Below are positions 27,013 to 35,169 of a stretch of 64,000 bases of DNA, one piece after another. The notes below the pieces were generated by a model, which worked only from the letters and a program-made list of their open reading frames with translations, searched no databases and had not been told where the DNA came from. Source of the DNA: Methanobrevibacter sp. YE315 (GTDB lineage: Archaea; Methanobacteriota; Methanobacteria; Methanobacteriales; Methanobacteriaceae). Within the stretch, counting starts at the first letter, position 1. Each line of letters starts with the position of its first letter. Location: contig NZ_CP010834.1 of assembly GCF_001548675.1 (NCBI RefSeq), positions 965,501 to 1,029,500 on the forward strand, written 5' to 3'. The position numbers and the translations under genes are program-made.

Positions 27013-28314
27013 CTAATGTAAGTTTCTCTCATCAATTACTCTTTTTGCTTTTCCTTCAAATCTTGGCAATGTTTTTGGTTCTACAAGTGTTACTTTCACT
27101 CTAATGCCTGTTTCGTTTTCAATTGATTTGCCGATTTTATCTTGGATTGCCATCATTTCTTTTACACCGTCAAAGAAAATGTCATGGGATGCTTCCACTT
27201 TCACTTCAATTTCATCAAGTGTTCCAGGTCTTGAAACTATTATCATATAATGAGGCTCTACATCGCCAACTCTTAGCAATGCTTTTTCTATTTGTGATGG
27301 GAAAATGGCTACTCCCTTAACTTTAATCATGTCGTCAGATCTGCCGGTTATTCTGCTCATTCTTGCGTGTGTTCTTCCGCAGCTGCATTTTTCATAGGTG
27401 ATTTTGGTCAAGTCTTTTGTTCTGAATCTTATGACCGGCATTCCTTCTCTTTCCAAGTTGGTTAAGACAAGTTCTCCAGGGGTGTTTTCTGGTAGGGTTT
27501 TGCCGGTATTTGAATCGATGATTTCGGGATAGTAGATGTCTTCTGCAATGTGCAGGCCGTTTTGGGCTTCACATTCGATACCTACACCAGGTCCCATTAG
27601 TTCTGTTAGGCCGTAGATGTTGTATGCTTTTGCACCGAAAATCTCTTCCACTTTTTGTCTGATTTCTTCTGTCCACATTTCAGCTCCGAATCCAATGGCT
27701 TTAATCCCTAACTCTTTAGGGTCAATTCCATCTTCAAGGGCGACTTCTCCCAGGTGGATACCGTATGAAGGGGTAAAGATCAATCCTGTTGTTCCAAAAT
27801 CGCTCATTATTTCGATTTGCCTTCTGGTTTGTCCTGTGGAGATTGGAATGATTGCTGCTCCGACTTTGTGGGAACCGTAGTGAACTCCGAATCCTCCGGT
27901 AAACATTCCGTATCCGTGGGTGTTCTGCAGGATATCATCTTCGCCAATGCCCATCATGGTAAGTCCACGTGCAATTGTCTCTGCCCATGTATCCAGGTCC
28001 TTTTGGGTATATCCTGAGACTACAGGTTTTCCTGTGGTACCTGATGAGGAATGCAATTCTTTGATTTCCTTGATGTCCACTGCAAAAAGTCCGAATGGGT
28101 AGCTTTCCCTCAGGTCATCTTTTGTTATAAATGGAAGTTTTTCTATATCTTTTAAAGTTTCAATGTCTTCCGGATAAACTTCAGCTTCGCTATATCTTTT
28201 GTTGTAATAAGGTATTTTATCAAATGCTCTTTTAACGATAGCCTGAAGCTTCTTTAATTGCAATTCTTCAAGATCTTCTCTTGACATAGTTTCAATCTTT
28301 TCATTCCAAAACAT
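27013..28314 (-). CDS. paaK: Phenylacetate-CoA ligase (PaaK-like)
   Basis: An AMP-forming acyl-CoA ligase that activates phenylacetate or related aryl acids. The 433 residues show the adenylate-forming P-loop LHSSSGTTGKPVVSGYT, the motif YNIYGLTELMGPGVGIECE, and the late RFRTKDLT and RITGRSDDMIKVKGV. I choose the ATG complementary to 28312-28314 (MFWNEKIETMS), which has GAGG six bases upstream. In methanogens this enzyme is thought to serve reductive synthesis of aromatic amino acids from aryl acids, together with indolepyruvate:ferredoxin oxidoreductase, which is not in this window. The ACT-domain gene is co-transcribed. Confidence 0.9.
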   Translation of the reverse strand: MFWNEKIETMSREDLEELQLKKLQAIVKRAFDKIPYYNKRYSEAEVYPEDIETLKDIEKLPFITKDDLRESYPFGLFAVDIKEIKELHSSSGTTGKPVVSGYTQKDLDTWAETIARGLTMMGIGEDDILQNTHGYGMFTGGFGVHYGSHKVGAAIIPISTGQTRRQIEIMSDFGTTGLIFTPSYGIHLGEVALEDGIDPKELGIKAIGFGAEMWTEEIRQKVEEIFGAKAYNIYGLTELMGPGVGIECEAQNGLHIAEDIYYPEIIDSNTGKTLPENTPGELVLTNLEREGMPVIRFRTKDLTKITYEKCSCGRTHARMSRITGRSDDMIKVKGVAIFPSQIEKALLRVGDVEPHYMIIVSRPGTLDEIEVKVEASHDIFFDGVKEMMAIQDKIGKSIENETGIRVKVTLVEPKTLPRFEGKAKRVIDERNLH

Positions 28315-28456
28315 TTTTAGCCTCATTTTATGTTAATATAATTTATTTGGTTTTTGCATACCTTAAAAGTTACCCTCAAACATGGGGCATTAATATTTAA
28401 ATCATGAAATTGTAATATATTATTGATGTTCGCATTATTGCACATCGGCATTAAAA

Positions 28457-28467
28457 AATTTATATAC
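28457..28467 (+). promoter_or_regulatory. TATA box of the DUF2162-ExbB-DUF2149 operon
   Basis: AATTTATATAC lies about 62-72 bases upstream of the first start codon. Confidence 0.5.
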
Positions 28468-28528
28468 TTTGTTAAAGTAATATAAAATTGTAATTTATTA
28501 AGTTTTATTTGATTATGGAGAAATTAAT

Positions 28529-29239
28529 ATGGATATGATGAGTGTTTTATGGCAAGTTGGTATTTTTGCATCTGTTCTTGTTTTCGGTGTCAAGATTGGC
28601 CTGGCATCAGGCTTGGCTAATTTGCCAAAGAAATTGTTTGCGGTAATCTGCATTGCATATGGTGGAGGTGTAGTTATTATATCTGCAATTGCTTCATTGT
28701 TCGCTGACCAGCTGATACAGGCAATCTACAGTTATAATTCAATATTCTACATTATTATGGCTTCAATCATGATTGTTGCAGGTTTGTTTACAATAAGGGA
28801 ATGGAAAATACATGATAAGAATACGTCAACTGCGACTTCTCTGGCCATTATTGCTCCTTGTCCATGCTGTTTCGGTTCAATTATTGCAAGTGTTTTGGTT
28901 GTTGCACCAACAATAGGCGTCAGTTCACTTAACTTAAGCTGGTATGCCGCTGCAGCGTTGGTTGCTGTAATGATTGTAACCTATTTCGCATCAAATACAA
29001 TAGTTAAGTACATTGATCATCCTTATCCTATTGTTTTGGGCAATTTCATGCTTTTATTGGGAGCATATTTCCTGCTTTCAGCAATTGTCATTCCAAACAT
29101 TGCAGGAGCTTTGACAAAAACCACAAGTCCTATTACTATTGGTTCTCCTCAAGACATACTTATGGTTGTTATAGCATTTGCTATTTTAATTTTTGGCGGT
29201 ATGATTTTAAATAAAAGAGGTAGAAGTATTCTAGAATAA
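28529..29239 (+). CDS. DUF2162 membrane protein with CPCC motif
   Basis: The 236-residue integral membrane protein has about seven hydrophobic segments, matching what I know as DUF2162, a putative transporter family of methanogens. A striking motif APCPCCFGSI (C111, C113, C114) lies at the start of a membrane segment. Another conserved-looking element is VFGVKIGLASGLA near the N-terminus. It resembles the layout of small LysE/CcdA-like transporters, but the substrate is unknown. It is first in an operon with a MotA/TolQ/ExbB-type proton channel (16-base gap) and DUF2149, which suggests ion-driven energising of this transporter. Confidence 0.82.
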   Translation: MDMMSVLWQVGIFASVLVFGVKIGLASGLANLPKKLFAVICIAYGGGVVIISAIASLFADQLIQAIYSYNSIFYIIMASIMIVAGLFTIREWKIHDKNTSTATSLAIIAPCPCCFGSIIASVLVVAPTIGVSSLNLSWYAAAALVAVMIVTYFASNTIVKYIDHPYPIVLGNFMLLLGAYFLLSAIVIPNIAGALTKTTSPITIGSPQDILMVVIAFAILIFGGMILNKRGRSILE

Positions 29240-29255
29240 ATTTAGGTGAAAAATT

Positions 29256-29900
29256 ATGGCTTTAAATATTCCTGGTGGAGAATTCTTAACAGGTTCTCTT
29301 GATGTAATCTCACAAAGTTTAACAATCCCCGTATTGATTATTTTGCTTATAATTGTAATTATATCAATTATTACTTTGGGTGGAGCTATTGCAGAATATA
29401 CTTCAAGGAAAAAAGTCCCTGTTGGAACTATTAGAGACTTGATTTATGATATTAATGCAGCTGAATCTGTTGATGCATTGAAAAATGTGATTTCTTCAGC
29501 AAAAATTCCGAAATCTCAAAAGAAGGTCTTAAACGAAATCGCATCTTCTGAAGCATTAGGCCAATCTTCAAGAGAAGCCTTGGCTCGTAAACTCTTCGAG
29601 TTTGAAGAAGAAAAGACTATGGATACATTGCAGAAAACAGATATTATTACTCGTATCGGACCGACCTTAGGGTTAATGGGTACATTGATTCCTATGGGTC
29701 CTGGACTTGCCGCTTTGGGTGCAGGTGACATTAACACTCTTGCAAGTTCCCTAACCGTTGCTTTCAACACAACTATTGTTGGTATCGGTTCCGGTGCATT
29801 ATGTTATGTTATAGGAAAAATTAGATCCGGATGGTATGATCGTTATTTATCTGATTTAGATGCTTTAATCGATGCTGTCTTGGATAGAATGAACAGTTAG
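29256..29900 (+). CDS. MotA/TolQ/ExbB-family proton channel protein
   Basis: The 214-residue membrane protein has one N-terminal span (PVLIILLIIVIISIITLGG), a roughly 100-residue cytoplasmic helical part, and two C-terminal spans. The ExbB/TolQ signature is IITRIGPTLGLMGTLIPMG, then DINTLASSLTVAFNTTIVGI, including the Thr-rich pore helix. In bacteria such proteins form a pentameric proton channel driving TonB- or Tol-type machines. Here the partners appear to be DUF2149 (7 bases downstream) and DUF2162. Archaea have no TonB outer-membrane receptors, so the driven process must differ. Confidence 0.9.
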   Translation: MALNIPGGEFLTGSLDVISQSLTIPVLIILLIIVIISIITLGGAIAEYTSRKKVPVGTIRDLIYDINAAESVDALKNVISSAKIPKSQKKVLNEIASSEALGQSSREALARKLFEFEEEKTMDTLQKTDIITRIGPTLGLMGTLIPMGPGLAALGAGDINTLASSLTVAFNTTIVGIGSGALCYVIGKIRSGWYDRYLSDLDALIDAVLDRMNS

Positions 29901-29907
29901 TGATTTT

Positions 29908-30228
29908 ATGGTAAGAAAAAATGGTAGAAGAAGATCAAAAAGAGTCGAAGAAGACCCGATGGCAGGTACATCCAACCTTGTAGATGCAATGCTTGTTATT
30001 GCTGTTGGTTTTCTTGTTTTTGTTATCATAAGCTGGAACATGCAGGCGATGATTGACCCTACACAGAACATACATGACCAAATGCAGCAGAAGATGACAG
30101 AAGTGGACCAAGGTCAGCAGTTGAATGAAACCCCGGACACTTCAAACAGTACAGGTCAGGGTTATACTGAAATGGGTAAGGTATACAAGGACCCTGCTAC
30201 GGGCAAGCTGATAATGGTGGAAGGTTGA
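29908..30228 (+). CDS. DUF2149, ExbD/TolR-like single-span protein
   Basis: The 106-residue protein has a basic N-terminus and one membrane span (about residues 24-42). Its start, LVDAMLVIAVGFLVFVI, closely resembles the ExbD/TolR span with its essential Asp (typical ExbD form FIDVMLVLLIIFMV). The Asp here is residue 26, near Asp25 of E. coli ExbD. A short Gln/Asn/Thr-rich external region follows and ends in a YKDPATGKLIMVEG segment. With the ExbB-like gene 7 bases upstream, it is the probable ExbD-equivalent stator subunit. The family name DUF2149 is from memory. Confidence 0.82.
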   Translation: MVRKNGRRRSKRVEEDPMAGTSNLVDAMLVIAVGFLVFVIISWNMQAMIDPTQNIHDQMQQKMTEVDQGQQLNETPDTSNSTGQGYTEMGKVYKDPATGKLIMVEG

Positions 30229-30332
30229 CCCTTTCACATACAAACTTTTTTTTAAACTTTTTTTCAACCGATTATTTTATTTACTTGTTTTACTAAATTA
30301 ATACTTACGAATTTTTAATGGTGTTTAATAAT

Positions 30333-30650
30333 ATGGAATTCTGTCCTAATTGCGGTAAGATGTTAATGCCTGATAAAGGCAAGATTAAATGTAGATGCGG
30401 TTATGAAAAATCTCTTAAAAAGGAGGATTTGGAGGAGCAGTATCACATGGAAGGCGAAACCAATCCCGAGGCAAAAGTGATTGTAACTGATAGGAATAAT
30501 GTTGCCCTGCCGACTACAACAATAACCTGCTACAAATGCGGAGGAACAAAAGGCTACTGGTGGACAGTGCAGACCCGTTCAGCAGATGAAGCACCAACAA
30601 ACTTTATCAGATGCGCCAATTGCGGAAACACATGGCGAAGCTCTAACTAG
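30333..30650 (+). CDS. tfs: Transcription factor S (TFS)
   Basis: TFS is the archaeal RNA-polymerase cleavage factor, related to TFIIS and Rpb9. It restarts backtracked polymerase by stimulating RNA cleavage. The 105 residues have two zinc ribbons: C4/C7/C20/C22 at the N-terminus and C66/C69/C94/C97 at the C-terminus. The acidic hairpin D85-E86 (RSADEAPT) needed to induce cleavage is intact. I start at ATG 30333; an ATG 15 bases upstream is less likely. The last 18 bases of its coding end are repeated exactly at 35033-35050. Confidence 0.93.
   Translation: MEFCPNCGKMLMPDKGKIKCRCGYEKSLKKEDLEEQYHMEGETNPEAKVIVTDRNNVALPTTTITCYKCGGTKGYWWTVQTRSADEAPTNFIRCANCGNTWRSSN
30632..30649 (+). repeat. 18-bp direct repeat, copy 1 (3' end of tfs)
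   Basis: ATGGCGAAGCTCTAACTA forms the last codons and most of the stop of tfs. An identical copy lies 4.4 kb away at 35033-35050. Confidence 0.85.
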
Positions 30651-31177
30651 AACATAGGATTCCCTCTAAAATAACTAATGGTATAACTAATAATGTAAAT
30701 TTAGTAATTTTTTATGATTCTTTTTTATTATTCTGTATAATATTTTTAACATACTATTTTTTTTTAAATGAAATTCCTATAAAGAAAATGATTACAGCTG
30801 CATGAAGCTAAAATTTATTAAACTGTCGAATATTTTTTAAATTTACTAAATTTTATAACTTTTTTATTATAAATTGTTTACAAAGTGATATTTTTCAAAA
30901 CCATTTACATGATTTTATTTATTTTTTAGATAATTTTTGTCGAGGATTAGCTCAATTTAAAATTTAAAAAATTATTTTAAAAATTTTTAATTATTTTAAA
31001 TAATTCCTTTAAATTTATAACTATTTGTTTATTTAATTAATTAAATATTGAATAAAAATCTAAAAAAAATCAAAATATTTAAATACAATCCACATCAAAC
31101 TTAAAACTGTAAATAATTGGCAATATCTGCAATTATTACAGCACCTTTAATTAATCAAAAGTTTTCATTTGATTTAA
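30651..31177. other. Very AT-rich intergenic region, no gene seen
   Basis: These 527 bases are mostly A and T, with a stretch around 30955-31010 almost free of G and C. I find no gene-length frame, RNA fold or repeat beyond simple A/T runs. It separates tfs from a decayed ubiB copy and may be eroded former coding sequence. Confidence 0.5.
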
Positions 31178-31481
31178 ATGGAAAAGGAAATGAAAAATCG
31201 CATCCGTGAAATAACCTCCGCAATGCGAAAATACGGTTTTGGCAAATACTATTCATAAAATGAATGATGGGGAGATGAACTTAGGTTTGAAATTGACAGA
31301 CTTGACCCTAAGCAAGTTTTCATTGGTTGTGATTATTGCAGCACTTTTAATGAGTTTTTCTATAGTGATGACCATTAATAGGGGACCAATTTTATTTGAC
31401 ATGCCTTTGATTGCAGTTTTAGGTTAGTTAGCAACCTTTATTTTAGGAATTATAGGCATTATAAATCATTTAAATGAATGA
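31178..31481 (+). pseudogene. Remnant of a UbiB/AarF (ABC1 kinase-like) gene, core deleted
   Basis: Two ends of a UbiB-like protein survive. The N-terminal stub MEKEMKNRIREITSAMRKYGFG (31178 onward) stops at a TAA. In another frame comes a C-terminal segment: GEMNLGLKLTDLTLSKFSLV, then a span with VVIIAALLMSFSIVM, then MPLIAVLG, an in-frame TAG at 31425-31427, and LATFILGIIGIINHLNE up to a TGA at 31481. Two closing membrane spans after GEMxLxL is the usual end of UbiB proteins, and Trp is the likely lost residue at the TAG. The whole kinase-like core (roughly 400 residues or more) is missing. Family membership is by pattern memory. Confidence 0.65.
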
Positions 31482-31518
31482 TGGAAATTAATTATTTAGT
31501 TTGATGGAGGGAGATTAA

Positions 31519-34500
31519 ATGAAAAAACATTTGATATGCACAATACTAATTTTGATATTTATTTTTTCAATGGGAACTATAAGTGCACAGGATATAAACG
31601 ATACGGCTCAATCAATTGATGATGAGAATGGAATTGTCATTGCTGATTCAGATTTGCCTTCAAATTCACCTAAATCTTTTAAAGATCTGGAGAATGATTT
31701 GCCAACATATTATGACAATGTATCTGAATTTAATATAAGCGATGATTATGCATATAATGAAGAGACAGACTCTAATATGACACCATTTGATTTAATGATT
31801 GGAGGCTTCGATTTTACCATAAATGGGAATAATCATTTTATTGACGGAAAAAATCGGATATCCGGATTCATGATATTTGGAGGAAATATTACAATTAAAG
31901 ACTTAACATTTATAAATTGTAATGAGTCCTGGATAAATGGAATGGGTACAACCGTTAATTTGAATAATGTTAAATTTATAGATAATGGAACTGATGGAAA
32001 TCAAACTTTAATTAAAATAGTGGGCTCTAATTTAACTGTAAAAAATTGTTCATTCTATTCCACCACCAAACATAAAGCAGATATCGTGGGAGCATTAATT
32101 AGTAGCGTTTCAGTTGAGGATTCTACATTTTTAGGAGGAAGAGTAGATTATGGTAGGATTTTAGTTCCTTATGGTTGCAATTTGTATGTAAATAATGCAA
32201 CCTTCACCAATTCATCTGCTAGATATGCACCAGCAATCTATTGTGAAGGACTTCAGTGGGTAATTAGAAATTCAAAATTCATTAATCTGAGTTCAGACTT
32301 ATCTTCAGGAGCGATAGGATTTAAATTTCCACATATTGCCGATTTTAATCAAACTCCTTTATTTTTAATAGAAAATTGCATATTTGAAAATACATCTTCC
32401 ACAAAAGATGCCGGCGCAGTGTTCTTTGATTCTTTAGGAATGCTAGCTTATGGGGCTCTGTATGAAAATTTAACATTGGATATTATTAACTCAACTTTCA
32501 AAAATTGTAGCAGTAATTTTGGAGGAGCTATCCTCCACCTCTACGGTAATTTAAATATTGCTGATTCAACTTTCATGAACAACAAGGCAACCAGTTCCGG
32601 TGGCGCAATTTATACTTCCTGTACTAATTTGAATATTTCCAATTCCACTTTAACCAATAACGTTGCAGACTATCAAGCTGGAGCAATATTTTTCGATGAA
32701 GGGAATTTGACCATTTCAAATTCTAAATTAATTGGCAATAAGGTTACATATTCCGCCATAAAAAACACTGCACACACAATCTATGCATATGATGCAAATA
32801 TGATTTTTGAAGATTCATTATTCAATAATTCCGGTGTAAGCGTTGTTGGATTTTTCAGTGATTTAAAAGATATGAATACAACATTTCTTAATGATGAACT
32901 GTCTACAAACAATACCGAATATGAATATTTTGTTGCAAGATATGCAATGCCTATTGAGCTGGTCAACAATACAATAGATGTGGATGGCATTCCATCCAAA
33001 TTCGATTTGCGTGATTGGGGATGGGCAGGAAATGTTTATAATCAAGGAAATAACGGAGCTTGCTGGGCAGTTGGTTCAGTAGGTGCACTTGAATCAGCAT
33101 TGCTTAAAGCAACAGGAGTTCAACATTTATTCTCACCAAATAACATGCAGAATATGGAATTGATATATTCAAAATATGGAAGTACAGCCATGATTGAAGG
33201 GGGATATGTATTCAGTGCCCCAGGATATTTATTAAGTTGGTTAGGACTTCAAAGCAGCGAAATAGACCCTTATGATGAAATGGGCAAAATATCTGAATTG
33301 ATTTTTGATGATGACGAGACAATTCATGTTCAAGATGTGATCGTTATTCCGGGAAGAACAGATACAACTGATATCGAACTTAAAAAAGCAATACTCAACT
33401 ATGGAGCTCTTGCCATCATATACGGTGCACACGGTGATACAGAGCCATATTTCAATTCGGAAAATGGAGCATGTTATTATAATGAATCACACAGTGCAAA
33501 CCATTTGATTGATGTTGTTGGATGGGATGATAATTATTCAAAGGATAACTTTATCATTACTCCTCCAGGAGACGGCGCATGGATTTGTAAAAACAGTTGG
33601 GGAACTGGAACTGGAGATGGAGGCTTTATCTACTTGTCTTATTATGATATGTCATTTTTATATCTGGAGAACATGACCGGTTTATTCTCAGGAGCGGTAG
33701 GATATATATTCAATAATACCATTCCGTATACGATTAACTATCAAACCGACTTTGCAGGATTGGGATATTTTGATGGAAACTACACACATTACTCAAATGA
33801 GTTCATTTCACAAACTTATGAACTATTGGGTGCTGTTGGAACCTACTTCAATGAAACCGGGGTTGATTATGAACTTAAAATCTATGTTAATGATGAGCTA
33901 ATTCATACACAAACCGGCACCAGCGAATATGCAGGATTCAAAACAATCATTTTAGATAAATACGTTCCAGTCATTCTCGATGACAAGATTAAAGTAGAAT
34001 TTAAAAGTAATTCTGTTCCTATCGCAACTCAAACAAGACAACACCTTCTTGCAAATGTATCATTTGTAAGTGCCGACGGTGAAAATTGGATTGACGCTCT
34101 TGATTTTGACAGTACAGTTTGTCTTAAGGCATACACTGTTGATGATGATACAAAAATAATTGATAATGAAAACATTACAGTTTACTACAATAGTGGATCT
34201 TACTTTAGTGTAAAGGTTGTAACTGCTGACGGCAGACCTGTCGGTGCAGGCGAAAGAGTTAAATTCACCATCGGTGAAAAAACTACTACCGCTAGAACTG
34301 ACAATGATGGGATTGCCAAAATCGAAATAACCGAAGAACCTGGCACTTATGTCATGACAACAACAACATTCAATGGTGATACATACACAAACACCATTAC
34401 TGTAATATCAAACTCAAGTAATGATAATAATACACCGGATAAAGGCAACGAATCTGATGACAAGTCAGTTCCTGACATTAAGCCAACTCCAAGCAGTACC

Positions 34501-34824
34501 ATGCCTGCCTATTCAAGACAGTCCAGTTACAACTCAGAATACGTATACACATTATACCGTGCGGATGACATGAAAGTAATCTGCCGTTCAAATGTAGTTA
34601 TTCTTAAGGCATTGATGGATCTCTTTAAGGTTAATCTGACAAATGGACACCTAAAAGTATACATTGATGGCGTGCTTGTATTTGACGGTGATGTAGACGA
34701 TAATTTATCTAAAGTAATTTTTGAGATTCTTGAAAAATTCTTGGGCAAACATGAAATTACTGTAGAGTTTACAGACAGCGAAGGAAAAACACAAACTTAT
34801 AATGAAACAATGATAATTGAATAA
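31519..34824 (+). CDS. Adhesin-like surface protein: beta-helix plus papain-like (C1A) peptidase
   Basis: The 1101-residue secreted protein has a GGAGGGAG ribosome site. After the signal peptide (residues 1-24, LICTILILIFIFSMGTISAQ) come about 420 residues of right-handed beta-helix repeats, typical of methanogen adhesin-like proteins. A C1A peptidase domain follows from about residue 490: PSKFDLRDWG, catalytic C515 (NNGACWAVG), H662 (SANHLIDVVGWDD) and N692 (KNSWGTGTG), all intact. Next come a lectin-like beta domain of the kind found behind clostridial C1 peptidases and an Ig-like domain (about 885-960). A Pro/Ser/Asn linker and a short C-terminal domain end it, with no clear membrane anchor. 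It probably digests peptides at the cell surface. Confidence 0.88.
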   Translation: MKKHLICTILILIFIFSMGTISAQDINDTAQSIDDENGIVIADSDLPSNSPKSFKDLENDLPTYYDNVSEFNISDDYAYNEETDSNMTPFDLMIGGFDFTINGNNHFIDGKNRISGFMIFGGNITIKDLTFINCNESWINGMGTTVNLNNVKFIDNGTDGNQTLIKIVGSNLTVKNCSFYSTTKHKADIVGALISSVSVEDSTFLGGRVDYGRILVPYGCNLYVNNATFTNSSARYAPAIYCEGLQWVIRNSKFINLSSDLSSGAIGFKFPHIADFNQTPLFLIENCIFENTSSTKDAGAVFFDSLGMLAYGALYENLTLDIINSTFKNCSSNFGGAILHLYGNLNIADSTFMNNKATSSGGAIYTSCTNLNISNSTLTNNVADYQAGAIFFDEGNLTISNSKLIGNKVTYSAIKNTAHTIYAYDANMIFEDSLFNNSGVSVVGFFSDLKDMNTTFLNDELSTNNTEYEYFVARYAMPIELVNNTIDVDGIPSKFDLRDWGWAGNVYNQGNNGACWAVGSVGALESALLKATGVQHLFSPNNMQNMELIYSKYGSTAMIEGGYVFSAPGYLLSWLGLQSSEIDPYDEMGKISELIFDDDETIHVQDVIVIPGRTDTTDIELKKAILNYGALAIIYGAHGDTEPYFNSENGACYYNESHSANHLIDVVGWDDNYSKDNFIITPPGDGAWICKNSWGTGTGDGGFIYLSYYDMSFLYLENMTGLFSGAVGYIFNNTIPYTINYQTDFAGLGYFDGNYTHYSNEFISQTYELLGAVGTYFNETGVDYELKIYVNDELIHTQTGTSEYAGFKTIILDKYVPVILDDKIKVEFKSNSVPIATQTRQHLLANVSFVSADGENWIDALDFDSTVCLKAYTVDDDTKIIDNENITVYYNSGSYFSVKVVTADGRPVGAGERVKFTIGEKTTTARTDNDGIAKIEITEEPGTYVMTTTTFNGDTYTNTITVISNSSNDNNTPDKGNESDDKSVPDIKPTPSSTMPAYSRQSSYNSEYVYTLYRADDMKVICRSNVVILKALMDLFKVNLTNGHLKVYIDGVLVFDGDVDDNLSKVIFEILEKFLGKHEITVEFTDSEGKTQTYNETMIIE

Positions 34825-34851
34825 CTATTCAATTATTATTTTATTTTTTTA
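34813..34851 (+). terminator. Stop-spanning hairpin and T tract
   Basis: An 11-bp perfect inverted repeat (ATAATTGAATA / TATTCAATTAT, centre AC, 34813-34836) encloses the stop codon of the peptidase-adhesin gene and leads into T-rich sequence. Confidence 0.6.
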
Positions 34852-34904
34852 ATTTAGACAATATTTCTCCAAATCTAAATCAATGATGTTTCCAATTAAT
34901 TTAC

Positions 34905-35051
34905 ATGTGGAAGGAATTAGAAAAAAGGATTAAGAAAAATCCATATGAGCTTGCTGGTGGAAATGAATATGTTATCAAGAGAGCAAAGTTAGGTGTGAGT
35001 TTTTCTAGGATTGCTAAAGAAATGGGATTAATATGGCGAAGCTCTAACTAA
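34905..35051 (+). CDS. Short ORF with HTH-like segment fused to the TFS tail; possible gene fragment
   Basis: The 48 codons read MWKELEKRIKKNPYELAGGN, then a possible helix-turn-helix (KRAKLGVSFSRIAKEMGL). It ends IWRSSN-stop, and these last residues are encoded by the exact 18-bp repeat of the tfs 3' end. No ribosome site precedes it. The helix-turn-helix-like part would be the N-terminal piece of a larger protein whose remainder was lost when the tfs tail was joined to it. I regard it as a recombination product; translation is doubtful. Confidence 0.4.
   Translation: MWKELEKRIKKNPYELAGGNEYVIKRAKLGVSFSRIAKEMGLIWRSSN
35033..35050 (+). repeat. 18-bp direct repeat, copy 2
   Basis: Identical to 30632-30649 in the same orientation and same reading phase (encoding WRSSN and a stop). 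Confidence 0.85.
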
Positions 35052-35169
35052 GCAAATTTAAAGCTATTATATTTAATTTAAATTTTAAACTTTTTTTTTT
35101 TATTTCAAATCATTCCTAAAATTGAAAGTTTTATTATATATGAAAAATATAGTTATTTATGTATATTTC

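Larger units (their letters stand above)
34825..35169. other. Intergenic stretch with one short chimeric frame
   Basis: Apart from the 48-codon frame listed separately, this region is AT-rich, with ten T at about 35091-35100. No RNA gene is visible. Confidence 0.5.

Noticed and set aside
31239-31427. 62-codon frame that could be an independent one-span membrane peptide
   Set aside because: The reading continues in frame past its TAG to a second span, and the combined pattern is the end of a UbiB protein, so I treat it as part of the remnant.
31425-31427. TAG as a pyrrolysine or read-through codon
   Set aside because: There is no other sign of amber recoding in the window, many genes end in TAG, and the surrounding gene has already lost its core.
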